Shown here piece after piece: positions 16,965-24,536 of a DNA stretch of 64,000 nucleotides. The notes beneath the pieces are model-generated. The model saw nothing but the letters and a program-made list of their open reading frames with translations, made no database searches and had not been told where the DNA came from. The position numbers were made by a program, and so were the translations under genes. Each line of letters begins with the position of its first letter. The first letter of the stretch is position 1. The stretch is from NCBI GenBank assembly GCA_945952045.1, contig CAMFHE010000013.1:50483-114482 (forward strand), given 5' to 3'. This DNA is from an uncultured Rhizobium sp. GTDB taxonomy: Bacteria > Pseudomonadota > Alphaproteobacteria > Rhizobiales > Rhizobiaceae.

Positions 16965-18143
16965 ATGAGCGAGCGGCGCACGAGCATAATCGGCGCGCTG
17001 ATGGCGACGCTCGGCCCGATCTCCATGTCGGTCTATACGCCGGCGATGCCGGAACTGGTGCGCGCCTTTTCCACCAGCGATGCGACGATCAAGATGACGC
17101 TGTCGATCTATTTCGCCGGCTTTTCCATCGCACAATTGCTTGCCGGGCCGACATCGGATGCCTTCGGTCGCCGCCGCGCCACGATCGTCTTCGTTGCCAT
17201 CTACATTATTGGAAGTCTTCTCGCGGCCTTTGCGCCGGATGTCAGTTGGCTGCTGGCCGGCCGCCTTATCCAGGGCATCGGCGCTTCCGTCGGGATTACC
17301 GTGGCGCGCGCCATCGTGCGCGACCAGTTCGTCGGCGTCGAAGCCGCACGCATCATGAATCTGATTGGGATCATGTTGGCTATCGGCCCCGCCATGGCGC
17401 CCACGCTCGGCGGGTTGGCGCTTGCCGCATTCGGCTGGCAATCGATCTTCTTCCTGCTTGTCGGCTTCGGAATGCTGACCGGCGTCGCGGTGCTGGCCTT
17501 CATGCGCGAGACCGGCAGTCCGGATCGCCGTCGGATCCTACCCGGCCCGCTTTTCGGCGCTTACAGCATTCTGATCCGTAATCCGCGCTTCGTCGCCGCC
17601 TCGCTGGTGCTTGCAGGCTCGGTGGGGGCCTTATACGCGCAGGCAACGATGTTGCCGTTCATTCTGATCAAACTGGTCGGCCTGTCGCCTACGGCGTTCG
17701 GCATGGGCATGCTGATGCAGACCGGCAGCTATTTTCTCGGCTCAGTCGTGCTGCGCTATGTCTCGCCACGCCTCGGCGGCGACAATTCGGTGAAAGTGGG
17801 ATTGGCCTGCGTTCTCGCGGGCGGATTGATGATGGCGGCGTCGACGCATCTGTTAACGCCGTCCTACCTGTCGATCATGGGACCGGTCGCGTTCCTGAGT
17901 TTTGGAATAGCTTTCCTCACCCCGCATATGACCACGATCGCGCTTTACCCCTTCCCGGATATCGCCGGCTCCGCCTCCGCGATGATGGGTTTTCTGCAGA
18001 TGGGCGGCGGATTTCTCGGCGGCGTGTTCGCCGCCGCAATCGGCCTGCCGCTGATCGCTTTCGGCACGGTCATCCCCGCCATGGCGATCATCGCCGTCGT
18101 CAGTTTCGTTATTTTTTCCGCGCTCGGCCCATCGGCGCGCTAG
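16965..18143 (+). CDS. MFS drug efflux transporter, Bcr/CflA type
   Basis: An inner-membrane proton antiporter with twelve predicted helices in about 392 residues. The Bcr/CflA signature is clear: SVYTPAMPEL in the first helix, then FSIAQLLAGPTSDAFGRRRA (motif A) and LIQGIGASVGITVARAIVRD. These pumps export bicyclomycin, chloramphenicol and similar compounds. The ATG at 16965 fits the family N-terminus; an ATG at 16890 would add 25 basic residues. No regulator is immediately adjacent; the TetR gene 410 bases downstream is a candidate controller but faces the same way. Confidence 0.92.
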   Translation: MSERRTSIIGALMATLGPISMSVYTPAMPELVRAFSTSDATIKMTLSIYFAGFSIAQLLAGPTSDAFGRRRATIVFVAIYIIGSLLAAFAPDVSWLLAGRLIQGIGASVGITVARAIVRDQFVGVEAARIMNLIGIMLAIGPAMAPTLGGLALAAFGWQSIFFLLVGFGMLTGVAVLAFMRETGSPDRRRILPGPLFGAYSILIRNPRFVAASLVLAGSVGALYAQATMLPFILIKLVGLSPTAFGMGMLMQTGSYFLGSVVLRYVSPRLGGDNSVKVGLACVLAGGLMMAASTHLLTPSYLSIMGPVAFLSFGIAFLTPHMTTIALYPFPDIAGSASAMMGFLQMGGGFLGGVFAAAIGLPLIAFGTVIPAMAIIAVVSFVIFSALGPSAR

Positions 18144-18165
18144 GCATTACCCAAAAATTACCGAC

Positions 18166-18429
18166 TCAAAACAGGCCGCAGCACTGCGCCGCTTTAGACT
18201 GGCTCCGCATCATCGCTGAAAGGGGAGCCGCGTCGGACTCGCCCGCATAACGATGTGAGGAGGCCTGCGACGACCGGGCGCGCGGCGCGCGGCCGTTCAG
18301 GCGCTTGGCGGCCGTATGAAGCATACGGCCAAGCTCGACCGTCGATACCCCATCCGCATGCGCGACCGCCAAAATCATCGGATCGCGCAAGACTTCGGAC
18401 AATGTCAGATCTTCGTAAGGCTGCTGCAT
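18166..18429 (-). CDS. Small hypothetical protein
   Basis: An 87-residue protein beginning MQQPYEDLTLSEVLRDPMI. The first half (to about residue 45) is a plausible helical unit with LRDPMILAVAHADGVSTVELGRMLHTAA, and the tail is Ser/Ala-rich and probably disordered. AAAAGGAA lies eight bases before the ATG, a good ribosome site. It is divergent from the tetR gene with 123 bases between them, which hold two palindromes. I recognise no domain; function unknown. Confidence 0.65.
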   Translation of the reverse strand: MQQPYEDLTLSEVLRDPMILAVAHADGVSTVELGRMLHTAAKRLNGRAPRARSSQASSHRYAGESDAAPLSAMMRSQSKAAQCCGLF

Positions 18430-18507
18430 GGCGGTAATTCCTTTTCAGTCGACAGGGCGGGGATTTGTCACATGTCTCCAGAACTTGACAAAATATGCAA
18501 ATAAGAG

Positions 18508-18545
18508 TTACCGGTAAGTAACATATGCATTTGTTACCGATCGGT
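18508..18545. promoter_or_regulatory. Pair of palindromes between divergent small gene and tetR
   Basis: TTACCGGTAA at 18508-18517 and ACCGATCGGT at 18536-18545 are both perfect 10-bp palindromes sharing an ACCG core, with 18 bases between them. They end seven bases before the tetR start. ACCG/CGGT half-sites are common in TetR-family operators, so autoregulation and control of the divergent small gene are likely. Confidence 0.5.
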
Positions 18546-18552
18546 CACGTCG

Positions 18553-19197
18553 ATGTCAATACGCACTTCAAAAATTACGAATCCCGTTGTGAGGGAAGAA
18601 TTGGCCGGAAATGCGAACGGCGGCAAAACAAAGCCGCGCGAGCGCATTGTTTCTGCCGCTTGCACGCTTTTTCGCGAGAACGGCATCCGCGCCACCGGCG
18701 TCGAGGCCATCGCGGAGGCCGCCGATACCAATAAAATGACGCTCTACCGGCATTTCGGCTCCAAGGACGAGCTGATTTGCGAAGCGCTCAAATGTATTTC
18801 GGATCGCCATTCGGCATTTTGGGACAGGCTGGCCTCCGATTTCCCAAGCGATTCGCGTCGCCGATTGCTTGCCTGGGTGGAGCTTCGCGCCGCCTCCCTG
18901 GTCGAAGAACCGTATGGTTGCGACATCAGCAATGCAGCTGTCGAACTGAAGGAAACCGGCCACCCGGCGCATGCGGTCATCGAACAGGTGAAGGCCGCGC
19001 AGCACCGTCAACTCACCGATCTCTGCGCCGCAGCAGGCACTCGCGATCCGGAACTGTTGGCGAATTCATTGGCCCTGCTGATGGAGGGTGCGCGCGTCAG
19101 CCGTTGCGTTTCAGGACCCGATGGGCCGAGCCGTGAATTTTCCCGTGCTTGCTATGCCGTGATAGAAGCGTTGAGTAACGCCGATACGGTTAATTGA
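18553..19197 (+). CDS. TetR family transcriptional regulator
   Basis: A 214-residue protein with the TetR helix-turn-helix at about residues 25-75: PRERIVSAACTLFRENGIRATGVEAIAEAADTNKMTLYRHFGSKDELI. The C-terminal ligand-binding half (LLAWVELRAASLVEE onward) resembles the TetR_C_33/YjgJ-like group. The ligand is unknown. The ATG at 18553 yields a basic 25-residue N-terminal arm. Two palindromes immediately upstream suggest autoregulation. Possible targets are the divergent 87-residue gene and perhaps the MFS pump. Confidence 0.9.
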   Translation: MSIRTSKITNPVVREELAGNANGGKTKPRERIVSAACTLFRENGIRATGVEAIAEAADTNKMTLYRHFGSKDELICEALKCISDRHSAFWDRLASDFPSDSRRRLLAWVELRAASLVEEPYGCDISNAAVELKETGHPAHAVIEQVKAAQHRQLTDLCAAAGTRDPELLANSLALLMEGARVSRCVSGPDGPSREFSRACYAVIEALSNADTVN

Positions 19198-19323
19198 TGC
19201 CGATTGTGTATAACGCCCAAAGATAGCGCAATCATATCGAAGACTCTCTTTGTTCTTTATGTTATGGCACAATATGCTAAGGCGTAGTTAGCATGCCGAA
19301 GCGGCGACGACGGACGAGAAACC

Positions 19324-21288
19324 GTGCGGAGAGATGATCTGAACAACCGGACCCCTGCCGAGAGCGCGCAGTTTCGCGTCGTCCTGATCGGACGACCGCG
19401 GCTGATTGTTCGTGACCACGGCGACATCGCCCTACCGGAAAAGGCTTATCTTTTGCTGGCCATGCTGGCGGTCGCGCCCGAAGCGCGTCTCGACCGCGAT
19501 ATCGTGCGACGGTTGATCTGGCAGGCCGAATCGGCGGAGCGGCGCGCCGGCAGCTTGCGTCAACTGCTTTCGCGAATCGACCAGCGCCTCGGCAAGGATC
19601 TTCCACCGCTTCTTATCAACGACCGGAACGAGATTCGCCTCGACCTCTCGACCTGGAGTGTCGACCTGGTGGACCTGGCGATCGCGCGACCGCCGCTTGC
19701 GCCACAATACTGGTCGTTGCTGCAGGGCGAGCTTCTGGAAGGCGCCAACCTGGAAACGCAGGGCGCGGAGGAATGGCTGCGCTTCGAGCGCGACCGGCTC
19801 GCCGAACGCCGGCTGCACCTGCTGCGCGAGACGCTCGACGAGGCCGATGCCTTGAGCGATGCCGACCTGCTCTTTCTGGGCGGCCGGCTGCTGGACATCG
19901 ATCCGGCCGAAGAAAGCGCCGTGCGGGCGCTGATGTTTGCCTATGGCCGCAAACGGGAGATTTCCGCCGCCCGCAAAATCTACCTACAATGCGTCGAGCG
20001 CTTGCGGGAAGAATATGGCGCCGAACCAGACCCTGCGACCCTGGCGCTGGCCGAACGTCTCGGCGTCGTCAGCCACGCGCGCGCCATCGAACCGGTGATT
20101 CGTCCGGAATTCCTGCCGATGGAATATACCGGCGAACCGCGCATCGTCATTCTGCCGCCCCAGGCGGTGTTGAGCGACAATGTTCTCGGCCGCATCGGTC
20201 ACACCCTGCTCGAAGAACTGACCATTCGTCTCGGCCAGCAGCGCGGTTTCAAGATCATTGCCGCGCATACCAGCCTTGAACTTCTGAGCCGCGCCATCGA
20301 TCCGGCCGCGGCAGCCCCCGAACTGACATTCGATTATTCCGTATACGTGACGATCCGCGGCGGCCAGGAGGATGTCTATGCGACATGCCGCCTGACGAAA
20401 CTGTCGGATTCCTCCGTGCTCTGGGCGCATGATTTCTCGCTGGGGCTCAACCATATCAACGATTCCTTCGCGCAACTGTCACGGCGCATCGTTTTGTGCC
20501 TGACCGATCGCATCGAGCGGGAGGAATTGCTAAAGCCCGTAGACGTTTCGCCTACAGCTTACCGTCTTTATCTCGAAGGCAAGCGGTTGCTGGCCAAGAC
20601 CGAGTTGCCGCTGCTGCGCAAGGCGCGCCAGTTCTTCCAGGCAGCCTTAAAACGCTGTGACAGCTTCGCGCCGGCGCATGCCGGCATTGCCCGCGCAACT
20701 TCGCTGGAATGGGTGGTGCGCTTCATGCGCGACCGCGATCTCCTGGACAAGGCAAAGGATGCAGCCCTCCAGGCGCGCGAGACCGATCCGAATAACGGCC
20801 GCGTTTTCCGCGAGCTTGGCCATATTTCGCTCTATCAACGGCGATTCGAAGAAAGCCTCGCCTATTTCCAGCATGCGCAGGAACTGAGCCCCAACGACGC
20901 CGACATCCTCGCCGATCATGCCGATGCCTTGTCGCATGACGGCCAGCTCGACCGGGCGCTGGAACTCAGCTTGTCGGCGTTCCGTCTGAACCCCCTGCCT
21001 TCCGATCATTACTATTGGCAGCTCGGCGGCATCTATTACGTACAGCAGAACTACGAAAAGGCGCTGGAAGCCCTGGAGCCGGTGCGCAGCAAGCCGGCGA
21101 CGGCGCGGCTTCTCGCCGCTTCCTATGCCATGATCGGCGACTTGCAGCAGGCCAACCGTTACGCCCAGGTCGTCCTGGAAAACTTTCCCGACTTTCGTAC
21201 CGAGCATCTGTGGCATTTCGTGCCGGACCGTGACCCGGGTTATACGCGCCTGCTCATCGAAGGCCTTAATCGCGCCGGACTGAACTGA
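19324..21288 (+). CDS. SARP/BTAD-type transcriptional regulator with TPR repeats, probable activator of the YcaO-TfuA locus
   Basis: A 654-residue modular regulator. Residues ~17-90 look like an OmpR-type winged helix (FRVVLIGRPRLIVRD to LRQLLSRIDQRLG). Residues ~110-245 form the bacterial transcriptional activation domain (EEWLRFERDRLAERRLHLL, REEYGAEPDPATLALAERLG). Residues ~270-410 resemble the TolB/FlgO-like domain that accompanies such proteins (PRIVILPPQAVLSDNVLGRI). From ~420 to the end run TPR repeats (ETDPNNGRVFRELGHISLYQ, RRFEESLAYFQHAQELSPND). It lacks an ATPase domain, so it is smaller than AfsR. The start is a GTG at 19324. It lies just upstream of the peptide-YcaO-TfuA genes in the same direction, which argues for pathway control. 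Confidence 0.85.
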   Translation: MRRDDLNNRTPAESAQFRVVLIGRPRLIVRDHGDIALPEKAYLLLAMLAVAPEARLDRDIVRRLIWQAESAERRAGSLRQLLSRIDQRLGKDLPPLLINDRNEIRLDLSTWSVDLVDLAIARPPLAPQYWSLLQGELLEGANLETQGAEEWLRFERDRLAERRLHLLRETLDEADALSDADLLFLGGRLLDIDPAEESAVRALMFAYGRKREISAARKIYLQCVERLREEYGAEPDPATLALAERLGVVSHARAIEPVIRPEFLPMEYTGEPRIVILPPQAVLSDNVLGRIGHTLLEELTIRLGQQRGFKIIAAHTSLELLSRAIDPAAAAPELTFDYSVYVTIRGGQEDVYATCRLTKLSDSSVLWAHDFSLGLNHINDSFAQLSRRIVLCLTDRIEREELLKPVDVSPTAYRLYLEGKRLLAKTELPLLRKARQFFQAALKRCDSFAPAHAGIARATSLEWVVRFMRDRDLLDKAKDAALQARETDPNNGRVFRELGHISLYQRRFEESLAYFQHAQELSPNDADILADHADALSHDGQLDRALELSLSAFRLNPLPSDHYYWQLGGIYYVQQNYEKALEALEPVRSKPATARLLAASYAMIGDLQQANRYAQVVLENFPDFRTEHLWHFVPDRDPGYTRLLIEGLNRAGLN

Positions 21289-21428
21289 TCGCTCCGTATC
21301 GTCCGGTTTCATCCGCACGGTTATAAGCCGTTGGTTTCGCGAATTTTTTGTTGCCTTACCACAATTCGATTCTATCTGGCGATCGCCCTTCGGCTGCCCG
21401 AAACGCTCAGTCGAGCCTCGCCCGCAAC

Positions 21429-21458
21429 CGTCACCGTTCCCGTCACGCAGCGGTGACG
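21429..21458. promoter_or_regulatory. CGTCAC repeat cluster upstream of the peptide gene
   Basis: CGTCAC occurs at 21429-21434 and 21441-21446 as direct repeats 12 bases apart, and the second copy forms an inverted repeat with GTGACG at 21453-21458. It lies 62 bases before the precursor start. SARP-type activators bind short direct repeats about one helical turn apart, so this is a candidate site for the adjacent regulator; it could also be a simple hairpin. Confidence 0.35.
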
Positions 21459-21519
21459 CCCCCCATGATCATCTCCACCTGCCTCACCGACGAGGCGGCC
21501 CGAACCTCAGGAGACGATC

Positions 21520-21648
21520 ATGAAGACCAACGAAACCGCACAGACCGTCCGTCTTTCGCCCGCCGCACAGGCTATCCTCAAGCAGCAGACGGTGACCGTG
21601 GATTCGAACGCCACGTCGAACATCGTTCACGCTGTTCGCTTCCGTTAA
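21520..21648 (+). CDS. Putative RiPP precursor peptide of the YcaO-TfuA locus
   Basis: A 42-codon gene starting MKTNETAQTVRL and ending DSNATSNIVHAVRFR. AGGAG at 21509-21513 sits six bases before the ATG, an ideal ribosome site, and the stop lies 10 bases before the ycaO start, so the two are cotranscribed. Size, position and composition fit a ribosomally made peptide: a polar/helical N-terminal leader (LSPAAQAILKQQ) and a short Asn/Thr/Ser/Val/His/Arg-rich C-terminus as the modified core. It contains no Cys, and only Ser/Thr residues as possible azoline sites, which favours backbone thioamidation by YcaO-TfuA. No matching known precursor (such as TfxA) is recognised. The core boundary is inferred. 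Confidence 0.72.
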   Translation: MKTNETAQTVRLSPAAQAILKQQTVTVDSNATSNIVHAVRFR

Positions 21649-21658
21649 GAGTTGTACA

Positions 21659-22918
21659 ATGTCTGCCTGTTCTGCGTTGGAGACTTTGGCGATCGATCTT
21701 AGCGGCTCCCATGCTGGCTATAACGCCTACCACGATCGCACCATCGCACCAGGGCAGACACTCTCCCGCATCAGGCCGCATTTTTCCGCGCTCGGTATTA
21801 CGCGGGTCGGCCTGTTGACCGGGCTTGACGTTCTCGGAATTCCCGTCGCCTTTGCGACGCGACCGAACAGTCACACGCTTTCGGTCTTCCAGGGCAAGGG
21901 TATCGATGATGAGGCCGCCATGGCCTCGGCAGCGATGGAAGCCCTGGAGACCCGCGTGGCCGAACTGGCTCCTGCCGATGTGCGCATGGCGACTGTCGCC
22001 GAAATGCGCGCCTCTGCCGCCACGATCGATCTCGATTCGGTGGCGCGCTGTGTTCCTTCTGAAATTTCCACCGACCCTATTCCGTGGGTCGCCGGCTACG
22101 ACCTCATGTCCCAGTCCGAAGTCATGGTGCCTTGGTGGCTCGTGGGCCTGGATCATCGCGGCACCCGCCCGACCGGTTTCGAGCAATCGAGCGATGGACT
22201 TGCCTCCGGCAACAGCCCGGCGGAAGCCGTGCTGCATGGGCTTTGCGAGCTCGTCGAGCGCGATGCCTGGGCGTTGACGCAGTTGCGCCCGTGGGACCGG
22301 CTGCAAAATGCCCGCATCGACCCCGAAAGCCTGCGCGACCCCGTCATCGACGTCTTCACCCAGCGTATCGCCCGCGCCGGGATGGAACTACTGCTGGTCG
22401 ATATGACCACGAATATCGGCGTTCCCGCGATCCTCGCCGTCATCGTGCCGCAGAACATGCCACAGCGCGTCGATGCGCGTTGGTCGCAGGTCTGCGGCGG
22501 TTGCGGCTGCCATCCCGATCCGGTGCGCGCCGCGCTGCGGGCAATCACCGAAGCGGCGCAAAGCAGGTTGACGGCCATCGCCGGAAGCCGTGACGATTTT
22601 TCGCCGCGCATCTATCAGCGCCTCGATGGCGATTCCTCCATGCAGCAGCTGATCGGCCTGCGCGAATATCGCGCCCTGCCCTTCCCGCTGGAGCGCTTCG
22701 AACGCCGCCCGAACGGCGTGCAGGCGACGATCCAGCAGATCGTGCGCAGCCTCACCCGCCACGGCATCGACCAGGTGATCGCCGTTCCCCTGTCATCGCC
22801 CGATTTCCCCGTCTCGGTCGTCCGCGTCATCGTTCCCGGCCTTGAGGTCGAGATCTCTGGTGACAATATCCAGCTCGGCCTGCGCGCCGTTCATGTCTTG
22901 AAGGAGAGCCAGCAATGA
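21659..22918 (+). CDS. YcaO domain protein, putative peptide thioamide synthetase
   Basis: YcaO enzymes use ATP to phosphorylate a peptide-backbone amide oxygen, allowing attack by a side chain (azoline) or by sulfide (thioamide). The 419-residue protein has the ATP/Mg motifs: SAAMEALE (Ser90, Glu94, Glu97), CELVERDA (Glu197, Glu200, Arg201) and EAAQSR (Glu298, Gln301, Arg303). The serine that often opens the second motif is Gly194 here. A cysteine-rich turn CGGCGCH lies at 279-285. There is no fused E1-like domain and no proline-rich C-terminus. The stop overlaps tfuA by four bases, which in established systems points to thioamidation rather than heterocycle formation. AAGAG precedes the ATG. 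Confidence 0.92.
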   Translation: MSACSALETLAIDLSGSHAGYNAYHDRTIAPGQTLSRIRPHFSALGITRVGLLTGLDVLGIPVAFATRPNSHTLSVFQGKGIDDEAAMASAAMEALETRVAELAPADVRMATVAEMRASAATIDLDSVARCVPSEISTDPIPWVAGYDLMSQSEVMVPWWLVGLDHRGTRPTGFEQSSDGLASGNSPAEAVLHGLCELVERDAWALTQLRPWDRLQNARIDPESLRDPVIDVFTQRIARAGMELLLVDMTTNIGVPAILAVIVPQNMPQRVDARWSQVCGGCGCHPDPVRAALRAITEAAQSRLTAIAGSRDDFSPRIYQRLDGDSSMQQLIGLREYRALPFPLERFERRPNGVQATIQQIVRSLTRHGIDQVIAVPLSSPDFPVSVVRVIVPGLEVEISGDNIQLGLRAVHVLKESQQ

Positions 22919-23658
22919 AGGTTCTTTTCGTCGGCCCCAGCCTTGGAAACGACATCGCGCGCCAGCGCGAGATCCATTCGGATATTGAATTCCGGGCTCC
23001 GGCCGCCTGCGGCGACATCCTGCGGGCTGCGGAGGATGGCGCAACCGCCATCGGTCTGGTCGATGGATATTTCGGCGACCTGCCCTCCGTCTGGCACAAG
23101 GAAATCCTCTACGCCCTCGAACAGGGCATTGCTATCGGCGGCGGCGCCAGCATGGGCGCGCTACGTGCGGCCGAATGCAGTGCGTTCGGCATGGTCGGCA
23201 TTGGCGGTATCCATGAAGATTATGCCAGTGGCGCGCTGGTCGATGACGAAGCCGTAGCGCTGGTTCATGGTCCGGTGGAAATGAACTGGATGCCGCTCTC
23301 TGTGCCGTGGGTGGATTTCGAACCCACCGTCGAAAAGCTATATCGCGACGGTCTCATGACCGCTGGCGAACGGCAGCGGATGCTGATGACCGGTCGGGTG
23401 CTGCATTTTTCGGAACGTACCTATCCCCGCGTTATCCGGGAATGCGCCTTCGAAGACGATCTGCGTGGGCGCGCGCTTCTTCAGGTGATTCGCCAGGGCA
23501 AGGTGGAGCGCAAGCGCGCCGATGCATTGGCCGTGCTCGACTGGCTGACGAAAGACGAACAGGCCGCAAAGGGCACGAATTGGGACTTCATGGCCACGTC
23601 GCACTGGGAATTGCTGCGCTCGGAAGTCACGGCAAATCGCACGCGGATAGGCCTGTAA
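22915..23658 (+). CDS. tfuA: TfuA-like protein, YcaO partner
   Basis: The 247-residue protein carries the TfuA core: IGLVDGYFGDLPSVWHKEIL (residues 46-65) and GGGASMGALRAAE (75-87). In the methanogen McrA system TfuA is required for thioamidation; it hydrolyses thiocarboxylated ThiS to supply sulfide and promotes YcaO-substrate binding, using a Ser-Lys pair. Ser79 in GASMGAL and Lys62 in WHKEIL are the likely equivalents here. The start codon lies inside the ycaO stop (ATGA), so translation is coupled. It was first named from the trifolitoxin cluster of Rhizobium. The C-terminal 100 residues are more variable. No ThiS homologue is encoded nearby; housekeeping ThiS could serve. Confidence 0.93.
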   Translation: MKVLFVGPSLGNDIARQREIHSDIEFRAPAACGDILRAAEDGATAIGLVDGYFGDLPSVWHKEILYALEQGIAIGGGASMGALRAAECSAFGMVGIGGIHEDYASGALVDDEAVALVHGPVEMNWMPLSVPWVDFEPTVEKLYRDGLMTAGERQRMLMTGRVLHFSERTYPRVIRECAFEDDLRGRALLQVIRQGKVERKRADALAVLDWLTKDEQAAKGTNWDFMATSHWELLRSEVTANRTRIGL

Positions 23659-23677
23659 CGGTCGTGTAACGCCCCAT

Positions 23678-23710
23678 GCCTCATTCTCATCCTGTGAGGC
23701 GGACTATTTT
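23678..23710 (+). terminator. Possible terminator after tfuA
   Basis: GCCTCA at 23678-23683 and TGAGGC at 23695-23700 form a 6-bp stem with an 11-base loop, followed by GGACTATTTT. It lies 19 bases after the tfuA stop and would end the peptide-ycaO-tfuA transcript before the next small gene. Confidence 0.45.
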
Positions 23711-23730
23711 GTCACGGGGGAAAGTGTGTG

Positions 23731-24000
23731 ATGGGCGTCGAGACCCGATGGAATGACGACGAAAGTTATGCGCGCCTGCACCGGCTCCTTTCGGCTGCGC
23801 AGGAAGAGGCCCGGATGCTTGGCCTCAAGAATGTCGTGCACCTGTCCAATATGGCCCTGATGCAAACGGTTATGGATTGGGAAGGCTTGGCGCTTGAAAA
23901 CAACGTCGATGCCAAGCTGAACGCGGCGATGCACGAAAAGGCCCGCCTGTCCCAAGAGCGCGGACGGGCGGCGATCAAGATTATTCGGCAGGACGCATGA
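23731..24000 (+). CDS. Small helical protein of unknown function
   Basis: An 89-residue protein, MGVETRWNDDESYARLHRLLS at the start and a charged amphipathic sequence throughout, predicted almost entirely alpha-helical. GGGGGAAAG precedes the ATG at 23731; a GTG three bases earlier is also possible. I recognise no domain and there is no signal or membrane segment. It follows tfuA by 72 bases with a possible terminator between, so membership in the RiPP operon is open. It could be an immunity or accessory protein, or simply a rhizobial orphan gene. Confidence 0.65.
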   Translation: MGVETRWNDDESYARLHRLLSAAQEEARMLGLKNVVHLSNMALMQTVMDWEGLALENNVDAKLNAAMHEKARLSQERGRAAIKIIRQDA

Positions 24001-24131
24001 CGCGCTGCATCATCTGACGATGCAAGGCGCGTCAGGTCTTGAGAAAACGGCGATGTGCTGGTCGATTGCCGGTGTGACGAAGGGTTCAGACGGGGGACCG
24101 TCGGGATTTCACCGCTTGGCAAAAGGAAGGA

Positions 24132-24536
24132 TCAGTCGGCGTCGCGAGACATGCCTGCTTCAGAATGGGCAATTTCCTGAACCAGCTTGAGCAGGCGGGT
24201 GCGAACCGCTTCATTCTTGATGGAGAGGAATGCCGCGTTGAGCTGCAGGCCCTGGCGCGAAACGACGAATTCGTCCTTGGCAGCCTGATTGTCGTTGCTC
24301 AAGGCAGACGCATCGAACTCATCGAAGAAGCTGCGGACGTCAATGCTCATCGCATTGGCGATCTCGACGAGACGGCTGGCGCTGACGCGGTTGGCACCTT
24401 TCTCGTACTTCTGGATCTGCTGAAAAGTGACGCCGATGCGATCTCCGAGTTCGGACTGGGAGATTCCGCTGATCATCCGTTGGTTGCGAATTTTCTTGCC
24501 GACCTGAATGTCGACATTATGGGGTTGGCTTTTCAC
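24132..24536 (-). CDS. XRE family transcriptional regulator
   Basis: A 134-residue protein with a Cro/cI-type helix-turn-helix at about residues 10-68: VGKKIRNQRMISGISQSELG, then VTFQQIQKYEKGANRVSASRLVEIANAM. This is the rhizobial group that includes PraR-like regulators. The GTG at 24536 is chosen because AGGAG lies seven bases upstream; earlier TTG/GTG codons have no such site. The C-terminal ~65 residues (NAAFLSIKNEAVRTRLLKLVQEIA) are probably a dimerisation helix. No obvious target gene is adjacent. Confidence 0.85.
   Translation of the reverse strand: MKSQPHNVDIQVGKKIRNQRMISGISQSELGDRIGVTFQQIQKYEKGANRVSASRLVEIANAMSIDVRSFFDEFDASALSNDNQAAKDEFVVSRQGLQLNAAFLSIKNEAVRTRLLKLVQEIAHSEAGMSRDAD

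Noticed and set aside
21348..21818. A 156-codon plus-strand frame overlapping the peptide gene and ycaO start
   Set aside because: Low-complexity, arginine-rich composition and no ribosome site; the 42-codon frame with AGGAG is better supported.
21659..23658. Linear azole-containing peptide (phazolicin-like) cluster
   Set aside because: No azoline dehydrogenase, no E1-like or ocin-ThiF partner and no exporter are present; the TfuA partner points to thioamidation.
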